Positions 24,956 to 33,042 of a stretch of 38,298 bases of DNA are shown here, piece after piece (positions within the stretch are counted from its first letter, which is position 1; every line of letters starts with the position of its first letter). This DNA comes from Clostridia bacterium (GTDB lineage: Bacteria > Bacillota > Clostridia > Oscillospirales > CAG-272). The notes beneath the pieces were generated by a model, which saw only the letters and a list, made by a program, of their open reading frames with translations, was not told the DNA's origin and made no database searches. The DNA is taken from contig JAFQGP010000150.1 of NCBI GenBank assembly GCA_017415485.1, forward strand, positions 1 to 38,298, written 5' to 3'. The position numbers and the translations under genes are program-made.

Positions 24956-27253
24956 ATGAAAAAGTTTTTAGCAATTCTTCTCATGCTCACCCTCCTTTGC
25001 ACCTCTTTCGTTGCCTGCACAGGTAATGAAGGCGATAGCACTGATGTGTTGAGTAACCCTGTTGATGATGCAATCGATTACATCAAGGCAATGTATAAGA
25101 AGGAAGCTGAGGTTACCGCAGCTGACTTCACCCGTGTTTCTGTCGTTGCTATCGACGGCGTTCAGTACAAGGTCGTTTGGACCGCTAACGTGACCGCAGG
25201 CACAGATCCCGTCAATATCGTTGAGAATGCAGACGGCATCACCGTTACCGTTGACGTTCCCGAAAAGGCAACCGCAGAGGTAGCTTACACTCTTACCGCA
25301 ACTATCACCGATAGTTTTGGCAACAGCGTTTCCGCTTCCTTTAACCACAAGGTTCCTCCCTATGCTGTTATGTCCTATGCAGAGTATGCAGCAGCTGCAG
25401 ATGATACCTCGCTTGTAGTAAGCGGCGTTATCAGCGGTATCTTCTCCAAGACCAACGGATCTTCCGGCAACGGAATGTATATCCAGGACGTCAAGGGCGA
25501 AGGCGGCTACTACGTTTACGGCTTTGCTGACGGCAAGGATCCCGAGGCTGATCTTGGCCTTAAGGTTGGTATGTCCGTTATCGTCACCGGCGTTAAGGAT
25601 ACCTACAACGGTCTTTACGAGATCGTAAACGCATCTGTTGAGATCTCCAATTCCGAGATCACCGCAGTTGCTCCCATTGACTACACCGAGACCTACAAGA
25701 GCGCAGCTGATCTTGCAGTCGAGGCTCTCACCGGCAAGCAGTCGATGCTCGTAACCCTCAAGGGCGTTGAGATCACCGGTCAGGAAGAGGGAAGCGGCTA
25801 CTACAAGTTCAAGCTTGCCGATAAGGAAGCTTACATCCGTATCTCCTCCTCCAACAACTGTATCACCAAGGACGAGATCACCGCGTTCAAGGCAGCTCAC
25901 ACCGAAAACTTCGGCAACACCGCTGATATCACCGGTATCATCCAGCTCTACAACGGCAACTTCTACCTCATCCCCGCAGATGCAAACGCTCTTGCAAACT
26001 TCAAGAAGGTAGAGAAGACCGATGCAGAGAAGGTCGCTACCGAGGCTGAAAACCTCACCTTCCAGTCCTCCATCGCTAACAACGGCGAGTATGCACTCCT
26101 TCAGGCAGGCGCAAACTACTCCGACGTTAAGATCACCTGGAAGTCCGACAACGCAGCAGCAGTCGTTACCGGCGACAAGCTCGTTGTAACCCTCCCCAAG
26201 GCTGACTCGGTAGTTAAGCTCACCGCTACCCTCACCTGCGGCAAGGAGACTGCAACCAAGACCATCGAGGTCAAGCTTTATGCAGGCGCAAAGAGCTATG
26301 CTGATATCGTTGATATGGCATACGGTCTCGCTGACGGCACCGCACTCGACGGCACCTACCGCCTCTACGGTGTTATCACCACCATCGACACCGCTTGGAG
26401 CGATCAGTACAACAACATTACCGTAACCATCCAGATCGGCGACAAGGCAGACAAGCTCATCATGTGCTACCGCCTCAAGGGCGACGGCGCGAAGGACCTC
26501 AAGGTCGGCGACGCTATCACCGTTGAAGGTAAGCTCAAGAACTACAAGGGCACCATCGAGTTCGACGCAGGCTGTATCCTCGTTGGTATGGGCGAAGTGA
26601 TCGCTCCCGAGACCATCGTTGAGAACGCATACAAGCTCGAGGACGGCAAGGCTCTTGACGGCACATACACCCTCACCGGCGTTATCACCAAGGTTGACAC
26701 CGCGTACAGCGAGCAGTACGGCAACATCACCGTTACCATCCAGGTCGGCGAGCTCACCGATAAGCTCATCCAGTGCTACCGCCTCAAGGGCGACGGCGCA
26801 AAGGACCTCAAGGTCGGCGACAAGATCACCGTTACCGGTACTCTCAAGAACTACAAGGGCACCATCGAGTTCGATGCAGGTTGCACTCTTGATGCAGTAA
26901 CCGCAGGTACCGATGCTCCCGCAACTCCCGCAGAGCCCACCACTGTTACCTCCATCAAGGATGCTATCGCAATCGGTGAGAAGGTTGCTCACGGTGCAGC
27001 TACCGAGGAAAAGTACATTGTTACCGGTGTTATCACCGAGATCAAGAACGAGACCTATGGCAACCTTTACATCAAGGATTCCGAGGGCAACACTCTCTAC
27101 ATCTACGGTCTTTACGATGCTACCGGCGCTCGCTTCGACGCTATGGCTAACAAGCCCGCTGTCGGCGATACCATCACCGTTATCAGCATTATTTCCAACT
27201 ACAACGGTCCCCAGCTCAAGAACGCTGTAATCAAGGAACTCGTTAAGGGCTAA
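24956..27253 (+). CDS. Large multi-domain OB-fold/Ig-like lipoprotein
   Basis: A 765-residue lipoprotein (lipobox FVAC, Cys21). From the N-terminus I see an Ig-like bacterial domain (about 35-125), an OB-like domain (about 135-235, LVVSGVISGIF, then GMSVIVTGVKDTYNGLYEI), another (about 240-360), a second Ig-like domain (about 365-445, VKITWKSDNAAAVV), two nearly identical OB-like repeats of 103 residues (about 449-654), and a final OB-like domain (about 665-765, KYIVTGVITEIKNETYGNLY). OB domains commonly bind nucleic acid or oligosaccharide. AGGAG precedes the ATG, 27 bases after the nuclease gene. Very regular codon use suggests high expression. I infer a surface binding or scaffold role for the upstream nuclease and transporter. 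Confidence 0.72.
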   Translation: MKKFLAILLMLTLLCTSFVACTGNEGDSTDVLSNPVDDAIDYIKAMYKKEAEVTAADFTRVSVVAIDGVQYKVVWTANVTAGTDPVNIVENADGITVTVDVPEKATAEVAYTLTATITDSFGNSVSASFNHKVPPYAVMSYAEYAAAADDTSLVVSGVISGIFSKTNGSSGNGMYIQDVKGEGGYYVYGFADGKDPEADLGLKVGMSVIVTGVKDTYNGLYEIVNASVEISNSEITAVAPIDYTETYKSAADLAVEALTGKQSMLVTLKGVEITGQEEGSGYYKFKLADKEAYIRISSSNNCITKDEITAFKAAHTENFGNTADITGIIQLYNGNFYLIPADANALANFKKVEKTDAEKVATEAENLTFQSSIANNGEYALLQAGANYSDVKITWKSDNAAAVVTGDKLVVTLPKADSVVKLTATLTCGKETATKTIEVKLYAGAKSYADIVDMAYGLADGTALDGTYRLYGVITTIDTAWSDQYNNITVTIQIGDKADKLIMCYRLKGDGAKDLKVGDAITVEGKLKNYKGTIEFDAGCILVGMGEVIAPETIVENAYKLEDGKALDGTYTLTGVITKVDTAYSEQYGNITVTIQVGELTDKLIQCYRLKGDGAKDLKVGDKITVTGTLKNYKGTIEFDAGCTLDAVTAGTDAPATPAEPTTVTSIKDAIAIGEKVAHGAATEEKYIVTGVITEIKNETYGNLYIKDSEGNTLYIYGLYDATGARFDAMANKPAVGDTITVISIISNYNGPQLKNAVIKELVKG
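26300..26917 (+). repeat. Two tandem 309-bp repeats inside the OB-fold lipoprotein gene
   Basis: The block starting near 26300 recurs 309 bases (103 codons) later. For example, TGCTACCGCCTCAAGGGCGA occurs at 26465 and 26774, and the surrounding stretch matches almost base for base. Since even third positions agree, the duplication is recent or kept uniform by recombination, so copy number may vary between strains. Confidence 0.85.
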
Positions 27254-27271
27254 TAACAATTTATAAAAAAG

Positions 27272-27302
27272 TTGCCGCATCGAATGATGCGGTAGCTTTT
27301 TT
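27272..27302 (+). terminator. Terminator of the ABC/nuclease/OB operon
   Basis: CCGCATC (27275-27281), loop GAAT, GATGCGG (27286-27292), then AGCTTTTTT. It lies about 20 bases after the stop of the OB-fold gene and before an independent promoter. Confidence 0.85.
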
Positions 27303-27326
27303 GAATGATATCGGATAGAAATTATA

Positions 27327-27355
27327 TTGACAAAACCTCGGTATTGTGCTATACT
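27327..27355 (+). promoter_or_regulatory. Promoter of the small SGNH hydrolase gene
   Basis: TTGACA (27327-27332), a 17-base spacer and TATACT (27350-27355), 28 bases before the start codon, with AAGGA in between. Confidence 0.85.
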
Positions 27356-27383
27356 TTAAGAAAAAACAAGGAATTATTCTTAA

Positions 27384-28001
27384 ATGAACGCTGAAAATAT
27401 CATCATAAACTGCCTCGGCGCGTCGAATACGCAGATACTGATCGACAACGAGGGTATCAAGACGAAAGAGATCAACTATCCCGTCCTGCTCGGTCTGCGC
27501 TTGCGTTGTACTACGAGAAATTACGGTAAGAGCGGCACGAACATCGCGAAGCAGGAGGGCAGAGAGGACTCCTATTTTGAGCGCACGCCGAAAATGGAGC
27601 ACGGCGCGGACGTCATCATCGTCCAGGGCGGCGGCAACGACTGCAACCATTGCATACCCCTCGGTGAGCTTGATTCGACCGATCCGAGCACATATTGCGG
27701 CGCTCTCCGCTCGGTCATCCGCTTGATAAAGCGCGATTTCCCCGAGTCGAAGTTGATAATTTCATCTTCGATGAGAAAGAGAAAAGAGCCGCAGCTACGT
27801 GAGGATGAACTGAAGCATATAGATTTCCATAACGCGTTTATGGCAGTCAGCCGCAGCGAGGGCATCGAGCCGATCAACTTCTACGACGACCCCGCTCTCG
27901 ACCCCTTCAACCCCGAAAGTATGCCCGACGGCACACATATGTCGGAAAAGGCTTGCAAACACATGGCTGACGTTTTCGCGGATTACATCCGCAATCTCTA
28001 A
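27384..28001 (+). CDS. SGNH/GDSL-type hydrolase
   Basis: A 205-residue cytoplasmic hydrolase (no signal peptide) of the SGNH fold. Block I reads CLGASNT with the nucleophile Ser14, where the family usually has Gly-Asp-Ser. Block II is NYGKSGTN (the Gly). Block III is VQGGGNDCNH (Asn85). Block V is PDGTHMS (Asp182, His185). The catalytic Ser-Asp-His set is thus complete, and an esterase or deacetylase reaction on a small ester or acetylated sugar is likely. Its own promoter and the terminator before it separate it from the ABC operon. The substrate is unknown. Confidence 0.85.
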   Translation: MNAENIIINCLGASNTQILIDNEGIKTKEINYPVLLGLRLRCTTRNYGKSGTNIAKQEGREDSYFERTPKMEHGADVIIVQGGGNDCNHCIPLGELDSTDPSTYCGALRSVIRLIKRDFPESKLIISSSMRKRKEPQLREDELKHIDFHNAFMAVSRSEGIEPINFYDDPALDPFNPESMPDGTHMSEKACKHMADVFADYIRNL

Positions 28002-28021
28002 AAAAGCCGGAAAGTTTTCGT

Positions 28022-28437
28022 CCACCTTTTTCAAAAGGTGGCGCCGTCAAGGGCGCGTAGCCCTTGCCGCCCTCCGCAGAGGGCGGAATTCCCCATTGCG
28101 CTTCAAACAGACGGCGCCCCTGCCGGCTGTTTGGAATTAGTAAAAGCTCCCCATCGGGGAGCTTTTACTAATTCACTTTATTATAAGTGTATTTTACGCA
28201 GTATTGCGCGCTCTGCGCGCGGGGTGAAGGAGCGAAAACCTCCCGCAAGGGGAGGTTTTACTCCTTCCGGAATGTCGACGGGGCGTCGCCATTCCGAAGC
28301 ACAAGGAAGGTTTCGCGCTCTGCGGAGCGCGACTTAAGGAACTTTTTTTCGAAAAAGTTCCTTAAGACTCTTCAAAAAACTTCCCGCTGCTGTTGACTTT
28401 AATTAATATGAAAATTTTCGAGCGAAGCGAGAAAATT
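28022..28437. repeat. Mosaic of about eleven consecutive hairpins in a non-coding region
   Basis: The 519 bases between the SGNH gene and tyrS hold no convincing gene but a run of inverted repeats. They are 28022-28041 (9 bp), 28048-28066 (7 bp), 28067-28086 (8 bp), 28104-28133 (7-bp outer stem), 28134-28174 (perfect 19 bp, 3-base loop), 28206-28220 (6 bp), 28227-28266 (6 plus 10 bp), 28268-28296 (7 plus 5 bp), 28314-28331 (7 bp), 28333-28366 (perfect 15 bp) and 28413-28437 (7 bp). They touch or nearly touch one another. This looks like nested intergenic repeat elements rather than a single terminator. Confidence 0.85.
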
Positions 28438-28474
28438 CACCATAACTTTTCACTTCCCACTTTTCACTTTCCAC

Positions 28475-28509
28475 TTAAAAATCGGCAGTCCGTCAACCGA
28501 ACTGCCGTT
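28475..28509. terminator. Terminator of tyrS
   Basis: On the minus strand CGGCAGTTCG pairs with CGGACTGCCG (10 bp, one G-T pair) around a 5-base loop, followed by ATTTTTAAG. On the plus strand the stem is followed by TTTTTG, so it can work both ways. It lies 14 bases beyond the tyrS stop. Confidence 0.85.
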
Positions 28510-28520
28510 TTTGTGCTTAT

Positions 28521-29741
28521 TTAGTTCAGAACTACCTTCTTGAACGCCTTCTTGCCTCTGCGGACAACAATGCCGTTCTTGAGGGTGTCTGCGGTGTAGG
28601 TTGCCTTAATGTCGGTAACCTTCTCGCCTTCAACGGTTACGCCACCCTGGTCAACGGCTCTGCGTGCCTCGGACTTCGAGGGTACAAGACCTGCCTTGAC
28701 GAGGATGGTGAGAATGTCGATCGCGCCGTCGATAAGGTCTGACTCTGCAATATCGGCGGTGGGAATATCAGCATCTGCGCCTGCGCCGAAGAGCGCCTTT
28801 GCGCTCGCCTGTGCCTTGTTTGCTTCCTCTTCGCCGTGAACAAGCTTGGTAAGCTCGTAAGCGAGGATCTCCTTCGCGGTGTTGAGCTGGCTGCCTTCCC
28901 AGCTGTCCATAGCTTCGATCTGCTCCATAGGCAGGAAGGTGAGCATACGGATGCACTTGAGAACGTCTGCGTCCTCAACGTTTCTCCAATACTGATAGAA
29001 ATCGTAGGGAGTGGTCTTGTTGGGATCGAGCCATACTGCGCCCGATGCGGTCTTGCCCATCTTCTTGCCCTCGGAGTTGAGGAGAAGGGTGATGGTCATT
29101 GCGTGAGCGTCCTTGCCGAGCTTACGTCTGATAAGCTCTGTACCGCCGAGCATATTCGACCACTGGTCGTTGCCGCCGAACTGCATATTGCAGCCGTACT
29201 TCTGGTAGAGATAGTAGAAGTCGTAGGACTGCATGATCATATAGTTGAATTCAAGGAAGGAAAGTCCCTTTTCCATTCTCTGCTTGTAGCACTCTGCGCG
29301 GAGCATATTGTTAACAGAGAAGCACGCGCCGACCTCGCGGAGGACTTCAACGTAGTTGAGGTCAAGCAGCCAATCTGCGTTGTTGACCATAATTGCCTTG
29401 CCCTCGCCGAATTCGATGAATCTCTCCATCTGCTTCTTGAAGCAGTCGCAGTTGTGCTGGATCGTCTCGCGTGTCATCATCGAACGCATATCGGTACGGC
29501 CCGAGGGGTCGCCGATCATTGCGGTTCCGCCGCCGATGAGAACGACGGGCTTGTTGCCTGCCATCTGCAGTCTCTTCATAAGGCAGAGAGCCATAAAGTG
29601 ACCAACGTGCAGGGAGTCAGCGGTAGGGTCAAAGCCGATGTAGAAGGTTGCCTTACCGTTGTTGATCATATCGCTGATGTGCGCCTCGTCGGTAACCTGA
29701 GCTACAAGACCGCGCGCGATAAGTTCTTCATAAAGTGTCAT
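28521..29741 (-). CDS. tyrS: Tyrosyl-tRNA synthetase
   Basis: A 406-residue class I synthetase charging tRNA-Tyr. The Rossmann-fold catalytic domain has the HIGH motif as HVGH (45-48, in FDPTADSLHVGHFMAL), GDPSGRTDMR, the tyrosine pocket QSYDFYYLY and GGNDQW, and the KMSKS loop as KMGKT (227-231). The C-terminal RNA-binding S4 domain (about 345-406) contains SKSEARRAVDQGGV. Length is normal. It is transcribed alone from a consensus promoter with a leader of only about 40 bases. There is therefore no room for a T-box, which is usual upstream of synthetase genes in Bacillota. Confidence 0.96.
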   Translation of the reverse strand: MTLYEELIARGLVAQVTDEAHISDMINNGKATFYIGFDPTADSLHVGHFMALCLMKRLQMAGNKPVVLIGGGTAMIGDPSGRTDMRSMMTRETIQHNCDCFKKQMERFIEFGEGKAIMVNNADWLLDLNYVEVLREVGACFSVNNMLRAECYKQRMEKGLSFLEFNYMIMQSYDFYYLYQKYGCNMQFGGNDQWSNMLGGTELIRRKLGKDAHAMTITLLLNSEGKKMGKTASGAVWLDPNKTTPYDFYQYWRNVEDADVLKCIRMLTFLPMEQIEAMDSWEGSQLNTAKEILAYELTKLVHGEEEANKAQASAKALFGAGADADIPTADIAESDLIDGAIDILTILVKAGLVPSKSEARRAVDQGGVTVEGEKVTDIKATYTADTLKNGIVVRRGKKAFKKVVLN

Positions 29742-29786
29742 TTTTTCTGTATCCTTTGCGAAATTTAGATTTTGATATACCTAATT

Positions 29787-29815
29787 ATTATAAACTAAAA
29801 TGAAGCATTTGTCAA
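29787..29815 (-). promoter_or_regulatory. Consensus promoter of tyrS
   Basis: On the minus strand TTGACA (29815-29810), a 17-base spacer and TATAAT (29792-29787). The -35 region lies in a 39-base block that is repeated identically at 31419-31457. Confidence 0.85.
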
Positions 29816-29836
29816 TCACTTTTTGAAAAATAAAGC

Positions 29837-29862
29837 AAAAAGCAGCCCGAAGGCTGCTTTTT
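29837..29862 (-). terminator. Terminator of the first orphan binding-protein gene
   Basis: AAAAAGCAGCC, loop CGAA, GGCTGCTTTTT (26 bases), 10 bases beyond the stop of the gene at 29872-31368. It is near-symmetrical, so it may act on both strands. Confidence 0.9.
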
Positions 29863-29871
29863 AAGTATTAT

Positions 29872-31368
29872 TTATCCAAGCTTTTCAAGTTCTTTGTTGA
29901 TATCGCCGAGCTTTCTGTTGAAGATCTTGGAGTTGGCAGTCTTCATTGAAGACCACGAGCCCGCCTGATTCTTTGCCAGTGCATTGCGGAAGAGGCTGTA
30001 GGAGAGATTATCAAGCTTGGTGGTAAGAAGTCTGCCAAGGTCTATGACTACCGACTCGCGAATGATGTCAAACATGCGCGAATCCTCGCTTGCGTCTGCG
30101 TATCTGATCTTCATAGCTTCCTCAAACAGTGCGGGAGTGATTGACGAGTAGCTGTGGTATGCCATCAGCTCAAGAGTTGCGGCTGCCGCTTCGGAGTGGG
30201 TGGATGCGCTCGAGAGCACGTAGGTTGTGAAGGGGAACGCCATGCAGGTGTAGTAATCCTCCTGTTCTGCGTTGTACTTGGGAACAGGAAGCATACCGTA
30301 AGTGAAGGCGGCGCTTGTCAGCTTCTTGGTTGTGATCTGAGCGCGGTCAATGGTGAAAATTGCTTGATTGGTAGTGAAAATATTAGTGGTCGAGAGATAA
30401 GCGTCGCCCGAGCTGTGCATAAACGCACAGAGCTTGTCGAGCACGTTCTGTGTCTTTTCGGAGAAAAGGTCATCCGAAAGCTGAACCGAACCGTCCTTTG
30501 CGGGAACAACGGTATAAAGATCGCATCCTGTATAGAAAGCGTCGTAATGAACCTCGCCGCACAGGAAGAAGCCCACTCTGTCGCCCGTGCCGAGTACTGT
30601 GTCACCGTCACTATCGAGATAAACTCCCGTGGAATACTCGATCAGCTTGTCAATCGTCCACTGCTGGTTGTCGACGAGATCGTAAAGTACCTTGCAGTCC
30701 TGAACGTGAACGCTCGAGAAGAGATCCTTATTGAAGGTACAGCAATACATCATATAAAGGAAGTTTGTCGAGATATCGCCAGAGGCGAAGTAGATGCCAT
30801 CCTTGATCCTTGCCTTGGAAATGAGCGATGCGGGCCACCAGGGTTTATCAAAGTTGATGATCTCGTACTGAGTGAGATCCTGCGCGATGCCCTCGCACAT
30901 AAGGGGCGCGCCTGTCATTGAATAGCCGCAGAAGAAGTCGTGCGCATCGGCACCCGACTGCGTGCTGTTTATGCATTTGTTGATGAAATCCTTTTGATTC
31001 TTATTGTTACCGGGTGTGCCTGTGAACTCGAGGGTAACGCCGAGCTGCTCCTCAATCTTGGCGTTGCGGTTATAGATGGCGTCGTTTACTGCCTCGCCGT
31101 TCTGTTCTTCGACGAAAAATTCGGGGTTCTCAACATCGCTCCAGTAAAGGAACTTGATCACTTCTCCGTCAAATCTGGTGGGTGCGGGGACCGGGTTATC
31201 GTAAAATCCCAATTCTTCTGCCTTGGTGGTATCAGCACCCTCTAATACTTCGGGTGTTTCGGTCACGGCTGGTGCTGTGGTTTCTTCGGTATTTTGCGTT
31301 TCCGCGCAGGAAACGGCAGCGGGGATGAGTAATGAGAGAGTAAGGATTACCGCGATTATACGTTTCAT
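29872..31368 (-). CDS. Orphan extracellular solute-binding lipoprotein (copy 1)
   Basis: A 498-residue lipoprotein with lipobox AVSC (Cys21), a Thr/Glu-rich linker, then an ABC solute-binding fold: VIKFLYWSDVENPEFFVEEQ, an IYNRNAKIEEQLGVTLEFTG start, and YYTCMAFPFTTYVLS in the second half. It belongs with the family 1 binding proteins, but no permease or ATPase gene is next to it. The ATG at 31368 has GGAGG 7 bases upstream and directly begins a signal peptide; the frame runs further upstream without a suitable start. It is closely paralogous to the gene at 31488-32999, with its own promoter and terminator. It may serve a transporter encoded elsewhere, or act as a surface binding or sensing protein. 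Confidence 0.85.
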   Translation of the reverse strand: MKRIIAVILTLSLLIPAAVSCAETQNTEETTAPAVTETPEVLEGADTTKAEELGFYDNPVPAPTRFDGEVIKFLYWSDVENPEFFVEEQNGEAVNDAIYNRNAKIEEQLGVTLEFTGTPGNNKNQKDFINKCINSTQSGADAHDFFCGYSMTGAPLMCEGIAQDLTQYEIINFDKPWWPASLISKARIKDGIYFASGDISTNFLYMMYCCTFNKDLFSSVHVQDCKVLYDLVDNQQWTIDKLIEYSTGVYLDSDGDTVLGTGDRVGFFLCGEVHYDAFYTGCDLYTVVPAKDGSVQLSDDLFSEKTQNVLDKLCAFMHSSGDAYLSTTNIFTTNQAIFTIDRAQITTKKLTSAAFTYGMLPVPKYNAEQEDYYTCMAFPFTTYVLSSASTHSEAAAATLELMAYHSYSSITPALFEEAMKIRYADASEDSRMFDIIRESVVIDLGRLLTTKLDNLSYSLFRNALAKNQAGSWSSMKTANSKIFNRKLGDINKELEKLG

Positions 31369-31398
31369 AGCGAACCTCCGTGTTTTTATTGTATAATC

Positions 31399-31427
31399 AT
31401 TATAAATGATAATGATTAATTTGTCAA
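31399..31427 (-). promoter_or_regulatory. Consensus promoter of orphan binding protein copy 1
   Basis: On the minus strand TTGACA (31427-31422), a 17-base spacer and TATAAT (31404-31399). Confidence 0.85.
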
Positions 31428-31448
31428 TCACTTTTTGAAAAATAAAGC

Positions 31449-31476
31449 AAAAAGCAGGTCCGAAGACCTGCTTTTT
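31449..31476 (-). terminator. Terminator of the second orphan binding-protein gene
   Basis: AAAAAGCAGGTC, loop CGAA, GACCTGCTTTTT, 12 bases beyond the stop at 31488. It keeps the same outer bases and loop as the terminator at 29837-29862, but the inner stem carries compensating changes (GGTC/GACC against CC/GG). Confidence 0.9.
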
Positions 31477-31487
31477 ATAAGTATAAT

Positions 31488-32999
31488 TTATCCGATGTTT
31501 TCAAGAGCCTTGTTGATATCTGTGATCTTTCTGTTGAAGAGCTTGGTGTTTGCGTTCTTCGTCGAGGACCAAGAGCCTGCCTGATTGTTGTTCATAGCAC
31601 TACGGAAGAGGCTGTAGGAGAGGTTATCAAGACGATTGGTAAGAAGTCTGCCAAGGTCGATGACAACGGTCTCGCGGATAAGGTCGAACATGAAGGAGTC
31701 GGAGCTCTGGTCAGCGTATCTCAGCTTCATAGCTTCCTCAAAGAGTGCGGGAGTGATGTTGAGGTAGCTCTGGTAAGCCATAAGCTCGAGGGTAGCTGCA
31801 GCTGCCTCGGAGTGAGTGGAAGCGGTGGAGAGCACGTAGGTGGTGAAGGGGAATGCCATGCAGGTGTAATATTCTTTCTGCTCTGCATCGTGCTTCGGAA
31901 CGGGAAGGATACCGAAGGAGAATGCGGTGCTGCCGAGCTTCTTGGTGGTGATCTGTGCACGGTTAATGGTGAAGAGAGCTCCGCCGTTTGCAAAGATGTT
32001 CTGATCATCTACGAAGTAGCAGTCACCGGTGGTGTGCAGGAATTCGCACATCTTGGTCAGAAGGTTCTGGGTCTTCTCGGAGAAGAGGTCGTCGCAAAGC
32101 TTAATGCTGTTGCCGTCTTCGCTGGGAACAACGGTGAAGAGGTTAGCAGAGGTGTAGAAGGAGTCGAAGTGGATATTGTGGGTTACGAAACCGAAGCGGT
32201 CGCCTGCGCTTGCAACGGAGTCGCTGTCCTGGTCAACATAAACTCCGGTGGAAAGCTCAATGAACTTGTCAAGGCACCATTCGCCGCTGTCAACAAACTC
32301 GTAAAGATCCTTGGGCTCTGCACCGTAAACGTCGGTGTACATATCCTTGTTGAATACGCAGAGGTACATCATATAAAGGAAGTTTGTAGAGATGTCACCG
32401 GAAGCAAAGTAGATACCGTCCTTGATGGTAGCCTTCGAGGTAAGGGAAGAGGGCCACCAGGGCTTGTCAAACTCGATGATGGAGTAGTCGGTAAGGTCCT
32501 GAGCAATACCCTCACACATAAGGGTCGCACCGGACATCGAGTAACCGCAGAAGAAGTCGTGAGCATCGGCACCGGACTGGGTGCTGTTGATACACTGGTT
32601 AACGAAAGCCTTCTGATTGTTGAAGTTACCGAGAGTGCCGGTAAACTCGAGGGTAACGCCGAACTGCTCTTCGATCTTTGCGTTACGATTGTAGATGGCA
32701 TCGTTTACAGCCTCGCCGTTCTGATCTTCAACGAAGAACTCGGGGTTCTCAACGTCCTCCCAGTAGAGGAACTTGATGGTCTCGCCCTCAAATTTGAGGT
32801 CAGCGGGGATGTCAGAGGGAGCGAAAAGTGTGTCCTCGGGCTCGGTGGTCTGGACGGGATCGTTGCCGGAAGGAGCCTGAGTTTCAGCGGGACCCTGCGT
32901 GGTCTCATCGCCGGGCTTTGTCTCGGCACAAGCGAGAGCCATAGGAAGCATCATAGCGACGACAAGGATCGCAATGATGATACGGGAAATGTGTTTCAT
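31488..32999 (-). CDS. Orphan extracellular solute-binding lipoprotein (copy 2)
   Basis: A 503-residue paralog of the preceding entry: lipobox ALAC (Cys24), a Thr/Pro/Glu-rich linker that differs from copy 1, then a body that aligns without large gaps. Long shared stretches include INSTQSGADAHDFFCGYSM, DGIYFASGDISTNFLYMMY and PALFEEAMK.RYAD. The linker and some loops have diverged while the core is conserved, as expected for paralogs with related but perhaps different ligands. The ATG at 32999 has GGAGG 8 bases upstream. It has its own promoter and terminator, and no permease is nearby. Confidence 0.85.
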   Translation of the reverse strand: MKHISRIIIAILVVAMMLPMALACAETKPGDETTQGPAETQAPSGNDPVQTTEPEDTLFAPSDIPADLKFEGETIKFLYWEDVENPEFFVEDQNGEAVNDAIYNRNAKIEEQFGVTLEFTGTLGNFNNQKAFVNQCINSTQSGADAHDFFCGYSMSGATLMCEGIAQDLTDYSIIEFDKPWWPSSLTSKATIKDGIYFASGDISTNFLYMMYLCVFNKDMYTDVYGAEPKDLYEFVDSGEWCLDKFIELSTGVYVDQDSDSVASAGDRFGFVTHNIHFDSFYTSANLFTVVPSEDGNSIKLCDDLFSEKTQNLLTKMCEFLHTTGDCYFVDDQNIFANGGALFTINRAQITTKKLGSTAFSFGILPVPKHDAEQKEYYTCMAFPFTTYVLSTASTHSEAAAATLELMAYQSYLNITPALFEEAMKLRYADQSSDSFMFDLIRETVVIDLGRLLTNRLDNLSYSLFRSAMNNNQAGSWSSTKNANTKLFNRKITDINKALENIG

Positions 33000-33042
33000 T
33001 GGGAAAACCTCCAAAAATTTTCTATTTTTCATAGATATAAAT

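Larger units (their letters stand above)
29807..31457. repeat. 39-bp direct repeats bounding a duplicated binding-protein gene
   Basis: Positions 29807-29845 and 31419-31457 are identical over 39 bases, 1612 bases apart. Each block spans the -35 box of the downstream gene and the first arm of the preceding terminator. They mark the ends of a tandem duplication unit (binding-protein gene plus promoter and terminator). Confidence 0.8.

Noticed and set aside
24968..27280. A 770-codon open frame on the minus strand, antisense to the OB-fold lipoprotein gene
   Set aside because: It exists because the sense gene uses a narrow set of codons that rarely produce antisense stops. It has no ribosome site, no recognisable domain and a Cys/Gly/Val-rich composition unlike a real protein.
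28038..28337. A 99-codon plus-strand frame in the hairpin-rich intergenic region
   Set aside because: It is composed of inverted repeats, has no ribosome binding site and translates to a low-complexity Arg/Pro/Ala sequence.
28002..28520. A CRISPR array or tRNA cluster in the repeat-rich region
   Set aside because: The hairpins are all different and of unequal length, with no constant repeat and spacer; no cloverleaf with a TTCGANTC-like arm is seen.
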